The notes: generated from the sequence alone by a model not told the origin. A DNA stretch of 64,000 bases from Microvirga alba (GCF_015694465.1 NZ_JADQDO010000005.1:62001-126000); one strand, 5' to 3'; positions 28,646 through 38,243 are shown, counted from the stretch's first letter. Program-made: numbers and translations.

Positions 28646-29596
28646 ATGACCGCCGTCTTCGCCAGCCTCATCCCGACGTTTCTCATCATCGCGACCGGCT
28701 GGCTATGTCGGCTCACGGGGGTCGTCAGTGATACGCAGTGGAACGGGCTGGAGCGGGCGACCTATGTCATCTTCTTCCCGGCACTGATCATCGACACTCT
28801 GGCGCGGGCGGACCTGACATCGGTCCCGGTCCTCGGCGTGGGCGGAGCGCTAATCGGGGCCATTCTGTCGATGGCGCTTCTCGTGCTGGCGCTGCGGCCG
28901 ATGCTCGAACGTCGCTTTGGCATCGACGGGCCGAGTTTCACATCGGTCTTTCAGGGCGCTACGCGCTGGAACACCTTCGTCGGGCTCTCGGTCGCGGGCA
29001 GCCTGTTCGGCCAGCGCGGAATCGCGCTGATCGCGGTGGCTATCGCCGCCATGGTGCCGCTTCTCAACCTCCTTGCCTTTTACGTCTTCATCCGTTTCGC
29101 GGGTCGCCCCCGGCAAAGCGCGGGACAGATCCTGCGCTCGTTTCTCGTCAATCCCTTCATCTGGTCCTGTGCGTTGGGGCTCGCACTAAACCTCCTCGCC
29201 CCGCCCTTGCCGAAACCGGTCGCAGGCTATGTCGAGTTGATGGGTCGGGCAGCCCTCGCCGCGGGCCTGCTCATCGTCGGAGCAGGTCTCGACATCCGCA
29301 AGCTCACCAAGCCGGGCGCACCGCATGTGATCGCGACGGGGCTGAAGCTGCTGTTCATGCCCTTTCTCGCCGTCACCCTCGCGCGGCTGATCGGCGTGAC
29401 CGGCAACGACCTCGTCGTGACCATCATCGCCGCATCCGTTCCATCCGCGAGCGCGGCCTACGTGCTGGCGCGGCAGATGGGCGGGAACGCCTCCCTCATG
29501 GCCGAAATCCTCACCCTTCAAACACTGGTTGCACTGCTCTCGATGCCGCTGCTGATTGCCTCCCTCGGTGATTGTGCAACATTATTATGCAATTAG
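28646..29596 (+). CDS. AEC family transporter
   Basis: A 316-residue membrane protein with about ten hydrophobic helices arranged as two halves. It has the LERATYVIFFPALI segment of helix 2 and the GASVPSASAAYV-like loop (ASVPSASAAYVLARQMGG) of helix 8, features of the auxin efflux carrier family. Bacterial members export malonate, malate or other carboxylates; the substrate is unknown. The C-terminus ends in an unusual cysteine-containing stretch (GDCATLLCN) whose DNA is AT-richer than the rest, and it runs into an AT-rich spacer. Confidence 0.88.
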   Translation: MTAVFASLIPTFLIIATGWLCRLTGVVSDTQWNGLERATYVIFFPALIIDTLARADLTSVPVLGVGGALIGAILSMALLVLALRPMLERRFGIDGPSFTSVFQGATRWNTFVGLSVAGSLFGQRGIALIAVAIAAMVPLLNLLAFYVFIRFAGRPRQSAGQILRSFLVNPFIWSCALGLALNLLAPPLPKPVAGYVELMGRAALAAGLLIVGAGLDIRKLTKPGAPHVIATGLKLLFMPFLAVTLARLIGVTGNDLVVTIIAASVPSASAAYVLARQMGGNASLMAEILTLQTLVALLSMPLLIASLGDCATLLCN

Positions 29597-29679
29597 TAGT
29601 TACAAGATGAGCACTTGTTTTATTTATAATTGTGTTGCTATTTAGCGCGACCGAAGCCTAGCAGGTAGCGATCCGCACC

Positions 29680-29928
29680 ATGTCACCCAAAGCCGCGTCA
29701 CGGTCTATTAAAACCCTATCCGCCGAAAAGCGTGACACTGAGGCCAAGGCGGCTCAGCCGGTAAAATATGACGCCTCTCCGGTCGAGGTCGCCCAGTACA
29801 TCGCCGAATTCACCGCCGAATTGTCGTATCTCGCCCGGAAGGGACGGCTTGACCTGCTGGCCTATCTTCTCGATATGGCGCGTCTGGAAGCTATCCGCAC
29901 TGTTCAGGCTGAGGGTCGGAAGGCGTAG
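29680..29928 (+). CDS. Small conserved-looking hypothetical protein
   Basis: An 82-residue soluble protein with a basic, disordered N-terminal third and a helical C-terminal part: VAQYIAEFTAELSYLARKGRLDLLAYLLDMARLEA. The periodic leucine/alanine pattern suggests two amphipathic helices. I recall similar short proteins in Rhizobiales genomes but no function. It ends two bases before the end of dprA on the opposite strand. The upstream spacer (29597-29679) is notably AT-rich and may hold its promoter; no clear ribosome site is visible before the ATG. Confidence 0.6.
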   Translation: MSPKAASRSIKTLSAEKRDTEAKAAQPVKYDASPVEVAQYIAEFTAELSYLARKGRLDLLAYLLDMARLEAIRTVQAEGRKA

Positions 29929-29930
29929 GC

Positions 29931-31136
29931 TCAGCGGCTTGCGAGGAGCGAAACCGCGTTCCCGCCATGGCGTTCGAGCCGCCCTGCAATTTCAAGTTCA
30001 AGCAAAGCCATCTGCACCACTCGGATCGGGAGGCCGGATTGGCGCACGAGATCATCGATGGCGATGGGCGAGGGGCCGAGCAGTCCGATCACGCTGACGT
30101 CAGCCTCTTGAGCGCCGGCCCGATCCTCGAACAATCCCGCATCCGGCGCGACAAGCCCGACCGGGGCGCGTGCAATATCCGGCAGGTCGAGTTCGTCCCA
30201 TAGCTCCTCTGTCCCAACCAGATGGTGCGGCTCGCTGATTTCGGTCTCGACCTTGGGTCCTGCCGCAATCAACGGCTCCAGAACGCTCGTGACATGGTCG
30301 AGCCCGGCGCAGAGCGTCGCGCCGTCACGGATCAAGTCGTTCGTGCCTTCCGCACGCGGATCGAGCGGGGAGCCCGGCACCGCGAAGACCTCGCGACCCT
30401 GCTCGAGCGCGAAGCGGGCGGTGATGAGCGAGCCGGAACGGCGGGCCGCCTCCACCACCACGACACCGTAGGACAAGCCGGAGACGATTCGATTCCGGCG
30501 CGGGAAGTCGCGTCCGCGCGGCTCCCAGCCAAGGGGCATTTCGGAAATGATCGCCCCACCCTGCTCGATAATGGCGTGGAGAAGCCCCTCGTTCTCGGCC
30601 GGGTAGATCCGGTCATGCCCACCCGCCATCACGGCGATGGTGCCGGTCGCGAGCGTCGCCTTGTGCGCCCGCGTGTCGATGCCGCGCGCCAGGCCCGAGA
30701 CCACGACGTAACCTGCCTCGCCGAGTTGCCTTGACAGGCGCTCGGCGAAGGTGAGCCCGGAGGCTGACGCGTTGCGCGAACCGACGATGGCGACAGAGGG
30801 TTTCGACAGGACCTCGCTGGAGCCGCGCACCGCGATCAAGGGCGGGGCCGTATCGACGGCTTGCAGCGTTTTCGGATAATCCGGCTCGCCCATGGCGATG
30901 AAACGGACGCCAAGCCGCGCTGCCGCCGCCATTTCCTTTTCGGCCTCCGCGCGGCTCGTAACTTTCAGCAGAAGACGGCCGCCACGGCGGGCGAGATCCG
31001 GCAACGCATCGAGGGCGGCCGACGCGCCGCCGAACTGGTTGATCAGGGCGCGAAAGGTGCGAGGCCCGACATTCTCTGAACGGATGAGGCGCAGCCAGTC
31101 CAGGCGCTGCTCATCAGTCAGGCGCACGCCGCTCAT
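29931..31136 (-). CDS. dprA: DNA processing protein DprA
   Basis: DprA loads RecA on incoming single-stranded DNA during natural transformation and is widespread even in non-competent species. The 401-residue protein has a SAM-like N-terminal helical domain ([21 protein letters not shown]), the extended Rossmann fold with [31 protein letters not shown] and [11 protein letters not shown], and a C-terminal winged-helix-like DML1 domain ([25 protein letters not shown]). The ATG at 31134-31136 overlaps the plsY stop by four bases, so the two are coupled; the frame extends further upstream inside plsY but without similarity. Confidence 0.95.
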   Translation of the reverse strand: MSGVRLTDEQRLDWLRLIRSENVGPRTFRALINQFGGASAALDALPDLARRGGRLLLKVTSRAEAEKEMAAAARLGVRFIAMGEPDYPKTLQAVDTAPPLIAVRGSSEVLSKPSVAIVGSRNASASGLTFAERLSRQLGEAGYVVVSGLARGIDTRAHKATLATGTIAVMAGGHDRIYPAENEGLLHAIIEQGGAIISEMPLGWEPRGRDFPRRNRIVSGLSYGVVVVEAARRSGSLITARFALEQGREVFAVPGSPLDPRAEGTNDLIRDGATLCAGLDHVTSVLEPLIAAGPKVETEISEPHHLVGTEELWDELDLPDIARAPVGLVAPDAGLFEDRAGAQEADVSVIGLLGPSPIAIDDLVRQSGLPIRVVQMALLELEIAGRLERHGGNAVSLLASR

Positions 31137-31732
31137 CCCTTTTGCCCGATCTTGCCCTCGGTGCCGGCCAGAAGGCGCTTGATGTTCTCGCTGTGCTTCC
31201 ACCACAGGAGCACGACGAGGATCACAGCCGCTCCTGCCATCCTGGGCTCACCGAGGAACCACAACACCACTGGCGACAGGGCACTGGCGATGAGCGCGGA
31301 CAGGGAGGAATAGCGGGTCGTGAAGGCAAGCCCGAGCCAGATCACCGCGAAGATCAGCGCGGCAAGCGGCTTCAGGCCGATGAGAATGCCGATGAAGGTG
31401 GCGACGCCCTTGCCGCCCTTGAAACTGAGCCAGACCGGAAAGAGATGGCCGAGAGAAGCGCCCAACGCTGCGACGGTCGCAAGATCCGCGCCCCAGCGTC
31501 CGGCGATGACGACGGCGGCGGTGCCCTTCAGGGCGTCACACACCAGGGTCGCGGCTGCGAGCCCTTTGCGCCCCGTGCGCAGCACGTTCGTCGCGCCGAT
31601 ATTGCCCGAGCCGACTTTGCGAATGTCCCCGAGGCCTGCCATTCGGGTGAAGATCACGCCGAAGGGGATGGAGCCGAGGAGGTAGCCGAAGACCAGGGCT
31701 ACGAGGGTAGGCAGAAGAGTGGCGTCAGACAT
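31133..31732 (-). CDS. plsY: Acyl-phosphate:glycerol-3-phosphate acyltransferase PlsY
   Basis: PlsY makes lysophosphatidic acid from acyl-phosphate and glycerol 3-phosphate at the inner membrane, the first step of phospholipid synthesis. The 199-residue protein has about five membrane segments and the three conserved cytosolic motifs: [12 protein letters not shown] (about residues 38-49), [17 protein letters not shown] with the acyl-phosphate-binding loop, and the later RYSSLSA region. The ATG at 31730-31732 gives the usual N-terminus. It lies seven bases after the pyrC-like gene and overlaps dprA by four, within one operon. Confidence 0.95.
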   Translation of the reverse strand: MSDATLLPTLVALVFGYLLGSIPFGVIFTRMAGLGDIRKVGSGNIGATNVLRTGRKGLAAATLVCDALKGTAAVVIAGRWGADLATVAALGASLGHLFPVWLSFKGGKGVATFIGILIGLKPLAALIFAVIWLGLAFTTRYSSLSALIASALSPVVLWFLGEPRMAGAAVILVVLLWWKHSENIKRLLAGTEGKIGQKG

Positions 31733-31739
31733 TCGATTC

Positions 31740-33038
31740 TCATGAAACCGTGCGGCGGTCGAAAACGATCCTGCCCGCAACCATCGTCACCGTCACCTGT
31801 CCTTCCAGACGGGCTTCGTCGAAAGGAGTATTCTTGGACAGCGAGCGAAGCTGGCGCTTGTCGAGTACGTAAGGCGTCTCCGGGTCGAATACGATAAGGT
31901 CGGCCGGCGCGCCGCGCCGCAGCCGTCCGCCCGGCAAACCAAGGATTTCTGCCGGTCGAGTGGACAAGGCACGCAGCAATTTCGGCAGCGAGATGCGCTC
32001 CGCCTGGACCAGCCGCAAAGCCGCCGAGAGCAGCGTTTCCAGCCCCACGGCCCCGTCCTCGGCCTCCGCAAATGGCAGCCGCTTGGTCTCTACATCCTGT
32101 GGATTGTGGTCGGAGACGATCACATCGATGATGCCGTCCACGAGCGCATCGATCATTGCCTGCCGGTCCTCCTCGTGCCGGAGCGGCGGCGAGAGCTTGA
32201 AGAAGGTGCGATAATGGCCGATGTCGTTCTCGTTGAGCGCCAGATTGTTGATCGAGACGCCGCAGGTGGCAGGAAGCCCCCTCGCCTTCGCTGCCTGGAC
32301 GATCTCCGCCGAATCCGCGCATGAAATCATCGCCGCATGATAGCGCCCGCCGGTCAGGCGCACGAGGCGGATGTCGCGCTCCAGCATCAGCGTTTCAGCC
32401 TCGCGCGGGATGCCCGGCAATCCAAGCCGGGCTGCGAACTCGCCCTCGTTCATCACGCCCTGCCCGACGAGATCGGGGTCTTCCACGTGGTGGACGATCA
32501 GAGCATCGAAATCACGGGCATAGGTGAGCGCGCGACGCATCACCTGGGCGTTGGTGACCGAGCGCGCGCCGTCGGTGAAGGCAATCGCGCCAGCTTCCTG
32601 GAGCAGGCCGATTTCGGCCATTTCCTCACCTTTCAGCCCCTTGGTCAGGGCTGCCGCGGGGCGGACATTGACGATGGAGGTGTCGCGCGCCCGGCGCAGC
32701 ACGAAGTCGATGATCGCCGGATCGTCGAGCACCGGATTCGTGTCCGGCATCGACACGATGGTGGTAACGCCGCCCGCCGCCGCCGCTTCGCCCGCGCTCT
32801 TCAAGGTCTCGCGATGCGCCGCCCCCGGCTCGCCGATGAAGGCACGCATGTCGATGAGGCCGGGGGAGAGCACTTGACCACCGCAATCGACGATTTCGGC
32901 ATCAGCGGCCGCATTCACCTGCGGGCCGACATCTTCGATGACGCCGTCCCTAACCAGGAGGCCGCCCCGCTCCTCACGCCCGCTGGCGGGATCGATGAGG
33001 CGCGCGTTCTTGAACAGGATGGGACGGTCAGAGGTCAT
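31740..33038 (-). CDS. pyrC: Dihydroorotase-like protein, metal site apparently lost (PyrX type)
   Basis: This 432-residue protein has the amidohydrolase fold of class I dihydroorotase, beginning with a small beta domain and ending with [15 protein letters not shown]. The family HxH metal motif after strand 1 is missing: residues 61-72 read [12 protein letters not shown], so positions 65 and 67 are Arg and Phe instead of His, and the substrate-binding Arg (69) is Gly. A later zinc histidine region reads YHAAMIS instead of CHxST. In Pseudomonas, a similar inactive homologue (PyrC'/PyrX) is a structural partner of aspartate carbamoyltransferase; pyrB lies two genes upstream here. A working dihydroorotase must then be encoded elsewhere. 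Confidence 0.9.
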   Translation of the reverse strand: MTSDRPILFKNARLIDPASGREERGGLLVRDGVIEDVGPQVNAAADAEIVDCGGQVLSPGLIDMRAFIGEPGAAHRETLKSAGEAAAAGGVTTIVSMPDTNPVLDDPAIIDFVLRRARDTSIVNVRPAAALTKGLKGEEMAEIGLLQEAGAIAFTDGARSVTNAQVMRRALTYARDFDALIVHHVEDPDLVGQGVMNEGEFAARLGLPGIPREAETLMLERDIRLVRLTGGRYHAAMISCADSAEIVQAAKARGLPATCGVSINNLALNENDIGHYRTFFKLSPPLRHEEDRQAMIDALVDGIIDVIVSDHNPQDVETKRLPFAEAEDGAVGLETLLSAALRLVQAERISLPKLLRALSTRPAEILGLPGGRLRRGAPADLIVFDPETPYVLDKRQLRSLSKNTPFDEARLEGQVTVTMVAGRIVFDRRTVS

Positions 33039-33412
33039 TATGCGCAACCTGGAATATCTTCAAATCGATGGAAAACGAGCTTTCCGTTCTCCCGTGCCAG
33101 CGCCACCATCTCGTCGGCTCCGGTCGAGGGGCCGCCGATCCGCAGGCAGGCATCGCATCTCGCCACAAGGCGGCGTGCGATGGGGTGGAAAATCTCATCA
33201 AAAATCGCATCACCGATCCGTTCGGAACCGGCGAATTCGATCAACGGTAACGCGTACCACTCGCCCAAGACAGGCAGGTGCCCGGCTCGGAAGAGGCGCA
33301 GGGCCATCTCCATCATGGCGTCCACATTGGCCTGAATCTTCGCCGGATCGTCGCTCGTGCCGGAGCGGTAAGGGCCGGCAATGAGGATTTGGAGCGGCGG
33401 AAGCGCGTCCAT
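33038..33412 (-). CDS. DUF4406 / nucleoside 2-deoxyribosyltransferase-like protein
   Basis: A 124-residue protein starting ILIAGPYRSGTSDDPAKIQANVDAM, the typical strand-loop of the nucleoside 2-deoxyribosyltransferase superfamily and of DUF4406. It continues with GHLPVLGEWYALPLI and a C-terminal DEMVALARENGK helix. The equivalent of the catalytic glutamate may be in LGEWYALP, but I cannot confirm activity. The stop overlaps the first base of the downstream pyrC-like start (TAATG) and pyrB lies seven bases upstream, so it is inside the pyrimidine operon. A role in nucleotide metabolism is suggested by context only. ATG at 33410-33412. Confidence 0.8.
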   Translation of the reverse strand: MDALPPLQILIAGPYRSGTSDDPAKIQANVDAMMEMALRLFRAGHLPVLGEWYALPLIEFAGSERIGDAIFDEIFHPIARRLVARCDACLRIGGPSTGADEMVALARENGKLVFHRFEDIPGCA

Positions 33413-33419
33413 GATGATC

Positions 33420-34367
33420 CTATCGGTTCGGCAGATGGCTCGCGAGAGCCTCGAGCACCGCCATGCGTACGGCAACCCCCATCTCGACCTGTTCGCGGAT
33501 CAGCGACTGCGCGCCGTCGGCGACATCGGATGAAATCTCGACGCCGCGATTCATCGGCCCCGGATGCATCACCAGCGCGTCGGGCTTCGCATAGCTGAGC
33601 TTCTCCTGATCGAGCCCGTAGAAGCGGAAATACTCTTTCACTGAAGGCACGAAGGAGCCATTCATGCGCTCACGCTGCAGGCGCAGCATCATGACGATAT
33701 CGGCATCGCGCAGGCCGTCGCGCATGTTGGTGTGCATCTCGAAGCCCAGGCGCTCGATGCCGGGCGGCAGCAGGGTCGAGGGTGCGACGAGGCGCACATG
33801 CGCGCCCATGGCGGCGAGCAGGATCATGTTGGAGCGGGCGACCCGCGAATGCAGGATGTCGCCGCAGATCGCCACCGTCAGGCCCTCGATGCGGCCCTTG
33901 TTGCGGCGGATGGTGAGAGCATCGAGCAGCGCCTGGGTCGGGTGCTCATGCGCGCCGTCGCCGGCATTCACCACCGAGCAATCGACCTTCTGCGCCAGAA
34001 GATGCACGGCGCCCGCCGCGTGATGGCGCACGATGATGAGGTCGGGGTGCATGGCGTTGAGCGTCGCCGCCGTGTCGATCAGCGTCTCGCCCTTCTTCAC
34101 CGAGGACGACGCCACCGACATATTCATCACGTCCGCGCCGAGACGCTTGCCCGCGATCTCGAATGAGGACTGCGTACGGGTCGACGGTTCGAAGAAAAGA
34201 TTGATCTGTGTCCGACCCCGAAGAGTCGTCTTCTTCTTTTCAACCTGGCGACTGACCTCGACTTGATCATCAGCCAAATCGAGCAGCGCCTTGATATCCA
34301 AAGGCGAAAGCCCCTCGATCCCGAGCAGGTGACGGTGAGGAAATGCGGTGGAGCTTGTGTCTTTCAT
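33420..34367 (-). CDS. pyrB: Aspartate carbamoyltransferase catalytic subunit
   Basis: PyrB condenses carbamoyl phosphate with aspartate, the committed step of pyrimidine synthesis. The 315-residue protein shows [13 protein letters not shown] (carbamoyl phosphate loop, about 58-70), the [10 protein letters not shown] segment with catalytic Ser and Lys, [13 protein letters not shown], and [12 protein letters not shown] in the aspartate domain. All active-site residues appear intact. There is no pyrI regulatory gene nearby. It is first in a tight minus-strand run with the DUF4406, pyrC-like, plsY and dprA genes. Together with the metal-site-less PyrC this resembles class A aspartate carbamoyltransferase complexes. 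Confidence 0.97.
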   Translation of the reverse strand: MKDTSSTAFPHRHLLGIEGLSPLDIKALLDLADDQVEVSRQVEKKKTTLRGRTQINLFFEPSTRTQSSFEIAGKRLGADVMNMSVASSSVKKGETLIDTAATLNAMHPDLIIVRHHAAGAVHLLAQKVDCSVVNAGDGAHEHPTQALLDALTIRRNKGRIEGLTVAICGDILHSRVARSNMILLAAMGAHVRLVAPSTLLPPGIERLGFEMHTNMRDGLRDADIVMMLRLQRERMNGSFVPSVKEYFRFYGLDQEKLSYAKPDALVMHPGPMNRGVEISSDVADGAQSLIREQVEMGVAVRMAVLEALASHLPNR

Positions 34368-34457
34368 CTTAAAATGATGGCTATAGGCTCAGACGGCGGC
34401 AGCGGCAAGCGAAGTCTGATTTCTTGCGGCGTTCTTCAATCGAACAGCATCCGCCAA

Positions 34458-34496
34458 GTGTTGATCCCGAGTGTTGATCCTGAGCGTTGATCCCTT
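34458..34496. repeat. Three tandem 13-bp repeats upstream of PAP2 gene
   Basis: Three adjacent units, GTGTTGATCCCGA, GTGTTGATCCTGA and GCGTTGATCCCTT (34458-34470, 34471-34483, 34484-34496), share the core GTTGATCC. They end 33 bases before the PAP2 start codon, in the divergent spacer with pyrB. They may be a regulator-binding array or simple slippage. Confidence 0.75.
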
Positions 34497-34529
34497 GACG
34501 GCATTCGCGTTCGGTTCGATGCAAGGGGA

Positions 34530-35219
34530 ATGAAACGCCAAGCTCTCCTGATCGCGGGGCTCCTCGCCCTCTGCCTCTCCCCGGCAACGCACGCCGTCGC
34601 CAAGGACAAAGCACGTCTCACCGTGGTGATCGACACGGCCCAGGTCGGCACGCCGCCTGATGCGGCCGCCACCGCGAAGGAGCTCGCCTCCGTTCTCTCG
34701 ACGCAAGCCGAGCGGACGCCGTCGCGCGAGGAGCTGGCCGTCGCGGACGCGAAACAATCCCTGTCGAGCTTTCTCAAAGGTATGGACGCCACTGCCGACA
34801 AGGACGGGTTGAAGAAGGCGCGCCGCCTGTTCAAGGAGGCGACGGCGGCGCTCGAAGAGGCTCTCGCTCCCGTGAAGGGCCGCTTCGAGCGGCCGCGCCC
34901 GTTCCGCGCGAGCGCGGAGGTGAAAACCTGCCAAATCAAGCTGCCCCCGAGTAGCTCCTTCCCCTCGACCCATGCGGGCACAGGAACGCTGTTTGCAGCC
35001 CTCCTCGCCCACATCGCCCCCGAGCGAAAGACAGAGCTCGAGGCGCGCGGGCTCGATTACGGCTGGAGCCGCGTCGTGTGCGGGTTCCACTATCCATCGG
35101 ACATCGAAGCGGGACGGACAGGCGGCCGTCTCGCTGCGGCGGCGCTTCTGAACGATCCGGCCTTTGTGAAACGGCTCGACAACGTCGCCCCGGAATTGCG
35201 CGGCGCTCTGGGACTCTAG
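34530..35219 (+). CDS. Exported PAP2 family acid phosphatase
   Basis: A 229-residue periplasmic phosphatase with a signal peptide (MKRQALLIAGLLALCLSPATHAVA). The three PAP2 motifs are present: KGRFERPRPF (KxxxxxxRP), PSTHAGTG (PSGH type, with Thr replacing Gly) and GWSRVVCGFHYPSDIEAG (SRxxxxxHxxxD). This is the layout of class A non-specific acid phosphatases. The region between signal peptide and motif 1 is a lysine/alanine-rich helical stretch. An AAGGGGA ribosome site lies very close to the ATG. Two cysteines, one in motif 3, could pair. The gene is divergent from pyrB and convergent with the RTX gene. Confidence 0.88.
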   Translation: MKRQALLIAGLLALCLSPATHAVAKDKARLTVVIDTAQVGTPPDAAATAKELASVLSTQAERTPSREELAVADAKQSLSSFLKGMDATADKDGLKKARRLFKEATAALEEALAPVKGRFERPRPFRASAEVKTCQIKLPPSSSFPSTHAGTGTLFAALLAHIAPERKTELEARGLDYGWSRVVCGFHYPSDIEAGRTGGRLAAAALLNDPAFVKRLDNVAPELRGALGL

Positions 35220-35292
35220 AAGTTATTTCAATGATTCGGCTCCGGGGGATCGCATCTGAATTGACGATGTCGCGCCGAGCGCGCCTTTGCGC

Positions 35293-36423
35293 CTAGATCA
35301 CCAAGAAATCCGAGCTGGAGAGCGGCAGCCGCGCCGAGAGGATGGCAAAGACAACCGCCTTCTGCGCACCCGATCCATCCGCATCATAGGACAATCGCCC
35401 AGTCGCTGGGTCGTAGACGATATGCTGGTCCGCCTTTGTCGCCTCGGTTCCAGCAACGAAGGCCGACGGAGCCAACGCCCCCTTCACCGTCAAGGTGCTG
35501 AAGATCGAATTTGCCAGGTGGATCGTGTCTTCCCCAACGGTGAAGTCCGAGATTGTGTCTATGTTCTGAGGTGCGAAGGGATTGGCGGGCGTATCGAAAG
35601 GATCACGTCCAAGGGCAGAATCAAACACAAACGCATCTCTACCGGTGCCACCAACGAGGATGTCGTTGCCATTGCCACCGATCAGAACATCGTTGCCGCC
35701 CAAGCCGATCAACTTATCGTCCCCGTCGTTGCCTTGCAGGTAGTTGGAACCATTGCTTCCGGTAACAGTATTGTCGAGGTTGTTTCCGGATAGGTTGATG
35801 GCTTTGGTGGACGTAACGCTGAAGGCTTTAATATCAGACAGGCCAGATTCCGCACGCATAGCGTAGCTGACCTTCGCATAAATCAGGTTCGGCTTGTCGA
35901 AACCAGCCCCTGGCCCGGCCTTTGAAACGATCACGCGATCTGCCGAAGCATCCACGATGAACCTGTTTCCGCCTCCGTAGGCCTTCATGAAGTCGGCGCC
36001 ACCCTTTCCGTCGATGAAGCTCCCACCAAGGCCGGAGGCAATCAAGACGTCTTTCTTGTCGCTGCCTTTATAGATCGCAGGAGCAATCTTACCAACGGAT
36101 GCGTCGCCCACGAAAGACCCTGCCCCCTTTCCCCCACCGACGAGGCTGGAAAAAGTGGCATGGCCCTGCGCGATAAAGCCTGTTTGACCGCTCGAGATAT
36201 GCACGATCTGGGTGACATTACCGTCGATGATGTCGCCAACGCTGGTGTAACGGAAGAAATTGCCGATGAAGTCGGTGTAGGTCCCCGCCGCGGTCTCGAT
36301 GCGATAGAGGGTTGGGGTGCGAAGGACCGGGGTGCCATCAGTGGCGAACTTACCGAAATCGATCGTCCGCGTGTCGACGCGAAAACCTGCTCCAGCGGTA
36401 AAAGCTCCTACGTAGGATGTCAT
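35293..36423 (-). CDS. RTX calcium-binding repeat protein, probable type I secretion substrate
   Basis: The 376-residue protein has no N-terminal signal peptide. The middle holds glycine/aspartate nonapeptide repeats: GNDGDDKLIGLGGNDVLIGG and GNGNDILVGGTGRDAFVFD. After these comes the usual post-repeat DTISDFTVGEDTIHLA segment, and a hydrophobic C-terminal tail (LPLSSSDFLVI) that could be the uncleaved secretion signal. Calcium drives folding of such repeats outside the cell. An earlier part reads like weakly diverged repeats (GSDKKDVLIAS, GGADFMKAYGGG). No type I ABC exporter lies nearby. Base composition is lower in GC than its neighbours, hinting at acquisition. AGGAAG precedes the ATG. 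Confidence 0.88.
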   Translation of the reverse strand: MTSYVGAFTAGAGFRVDTRTIDFGKFATDGTPVLRTPTLYRIETAAGTYTDFIGNFFRYTSVGDIIDGNVTQIVHISSGQTGFIAQGHATFSSLVGGGKGAGSFVGDASVGKIAPAIYKGSDKKDVLIASGLGGSFIDGKGGADFMKAYGGGNRFIVDASADRVIVSKAGPGAGFDKPNLIYAKVSYAMRAESGLSDIKAFSVTSTKAINLSGNNLDNTVTGSNGSNYLQGNDGDDKLIGLGGNDVLIGGNGNDILVGGTGRDAFVFDSALGRDPFDTPANPFAPQNIDTISDFTVGEDTIHLANSIFSTLTVKGALAPSAFVAGTEATKADQHIVYDPATGRLSYDADGSGAQKAVVFAILSARLPLSSSDFLVI

Positions 36424-36587
36424 GGCACTTCCTGATGTCGCATCGTAGAGCAGTAGCTCGGGCCTATATTGTTTGCAACAGTATAAACTAACGACGCGCT
36501 TCGGCTGTGACGCGACAACAAGGGCAGGCGATCACCACGACGGGATCTGTGGCATAATCCGCCGGTCGGCGAACGCGGAGCCACCCC

Positions 36588-38243
36588 ATGAACGTCTCCC
36601 AGGCCCATGACACAAACGACGTCTTCAACCAGACGCCGCCTTTCGTGGACATCAACCTCATCGCGAATGACCAGCCCTTGCTTGACGCGTTGCAGGCGAA
36701 TGGGGTGGATCTCGACGAGGAAGGGCTTTCCGTCTTCGGGCAGCACTGGGGCTCTGCTGAGCGGTTCGATCTCGGGCGGCTCGCCAACGAAAACCCGCCG
36801 AAGCTGCGCACGCACGATGCGCGCGGCTACCGGCTCGACGTGGTCGAGTTTCATCCGGCCTATCATATTCTGATGCAGGCGAGCATGGAGGACGGGCTTC
36901 ATGCCTCGACCTGGGACGATGCCGAGCCGGCCCACCTCGTCAGCCACGGCCACGCGGCGCGGGCGGCGCGGATCTACACCGTGTCCGGCGTCGAGAGCGG
37001 GCATGTCTGCCCCCTGACCATGACCCACGCCGCCGTCGCGGCGCTGGCGGAAGCTCCGAACCTCTTGAAGGAATGGCTGCCGAAGATCCGGACGCGGGAA
37101 TACGACCCGCGCTTCATCCCATTCTGGGAGAAGAAGGCCGTCACCCTCGGCATGGGGATGACCGAGAAGCAGGGCGGCACCGATGTTCGCGCGAACACCA
37201 CCCGCGCCGATCCGACGAGCGGCGAGGAATATGAGCTGACGGGCCACAAATGGTTCATGTCCGCGCCCATGTGCGACGCCTTCCTGGTTCTGGCGCAAGC
37301 CCCCGGAGGGCTGACCTGCCTCCTCGTTCCGCGCTTCCGGCCGGGTGGCAGCGTGAACGCGCTTCATCTTCAAAGGCTCAAGGACAAGCTCGGCAATCGT
37401 TCGAACGCCTCATCCGAGGTCGAGTTCGAGCGGGCCTTCGCGTGGCGAATTGGTGAGGAAGGGCGCGGGGTGCGCACCATTCTCAACATGGTGCAACTGA
37501 CCCGCCTCGATTGCGCGGTGGCTTCCGCCGGGCTCGTGCGTATGGGCTTGGGGCTCGCCCATCACCACGCTCGGCACCGCAGCGTGTTTCAGAAAAAGCT
37601 CATCGACCAGCCCGCCATGCGCGCCGTCCTCGCCGATCTCGCCTTGGAGACCGAGGCCATGACGGCTTTGGCTTTGAGGCTGGCGCGCAGCTTCGACCTT
37701 GCGCAGGCGGACCAGCACGAGGCCGCCTATGCGCGGCTGATGACGCCCGCCGCCAAGTTCGGCATCTGCAAGGCCGCCCCACGCCTGCTCTACGAGGCCA
37801 TGGAGAGCCTTGGCGGCAACGGCTATGTGGAGGAAAGCCTCTTGCCCAGGCTCTACCGGGAGGCTCCGGTCAACGCGATCTGGGAGGGGTCGGGCAATGT
37901 CATCGCCCTCGACATTCTGCGCGCCGAGAACCGCGAGCCGGAAGTGGCGGCCTCCGTTCTCGACCACCTCATGAGCGATATCGGGGCGCTTCCCGGCGCA
38001 TCGGACGCGGCGCGGGACATCGTGCTCGCGCTCCAGTCGCCGGAGGCTGAAGCCAAGGCCCGGTTGATCGCCGACCGGCTGTTCACATTGGCCGCAACGG
38101 CAGCGCTTGCCCGATCGGCTCCAGCCGAGGTTGCGGAGGCCTATGCTCTCACCCGGCTGGCATCTCCTGCCCGGATGCCGGGCGCGAACGATCTCGGGTC
38201 CGCCACCAAACCCTTGCTGGACCGGGTCTTTACCGCCATATAA
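36588..38243 (+). CDS. AidB-like acyl-CoA dehydrogenase
   Basis: A 551-residue flavoprotein of the acyl-CoA dehydrogenase superfamily. The N-terminal extension (NQTPPFVDINLIANDQPLLDAL) and the GMGMTEKQGGTDVRANTTRA flavin-site motif are typical of AidB. So are the HKWFMSAP strand, LGGNGYVEESLLPRLYREAPVNAIWEGS near the C-terminus, and a further C-terminal domain that in E. coli AidB contacts DNA. E. coli AidB is induced by alkylation damage; the true substrate of the family is unclear. No ada-type regulator is adjacent. Separate promoter likely; the next gene topA follows by 137 bases. Confidence 0.92.
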   Translation: MNVSQAHDTNDVFNQTPPFVDINLIANDQPLLDALQANGVDLDEEGLSVFGQHWGSAERFDLGRLANENPPKLRTHDARGYRLDVVEFHPAYHILMQASMEDGLHASTWDDAEPAHLVSHGHAARAARIYTVSGVESGHVCPLTMTHAAVAALAEAPNLLKEWLPKIRTREYDPRFIPFWEKKAVTLGMGMTEKQGGTDVRANTTRADPTSGEEYELTGHKWFMSAPMCDAFLVLAQAPGGLTCLLVPRFRPGGSVNALHLQRLKDKLGNRSNASSEVEFERAFAWRIGEEGRGVRTILNMVQLTRLDCAVASAGLVRMGLGLAHHHARHRSVFQKKLIDQPAMRAVLADLALETEAMTALALRLARSFDLAQADQHEAAYARLMTPAAKFGICKAAPRLLYEAMESLGGNGYVEESLLPRLYREAPVNAIWEGSGNVIALDILRAENREPEVAASVLDHLMSDIGALPGASDAARDIVLALQSPEAEAKARLIADRLFTLAATAALARSAPAEVAEAYALTRLASPARMPGANDLGSATKPLLDRVFTAI

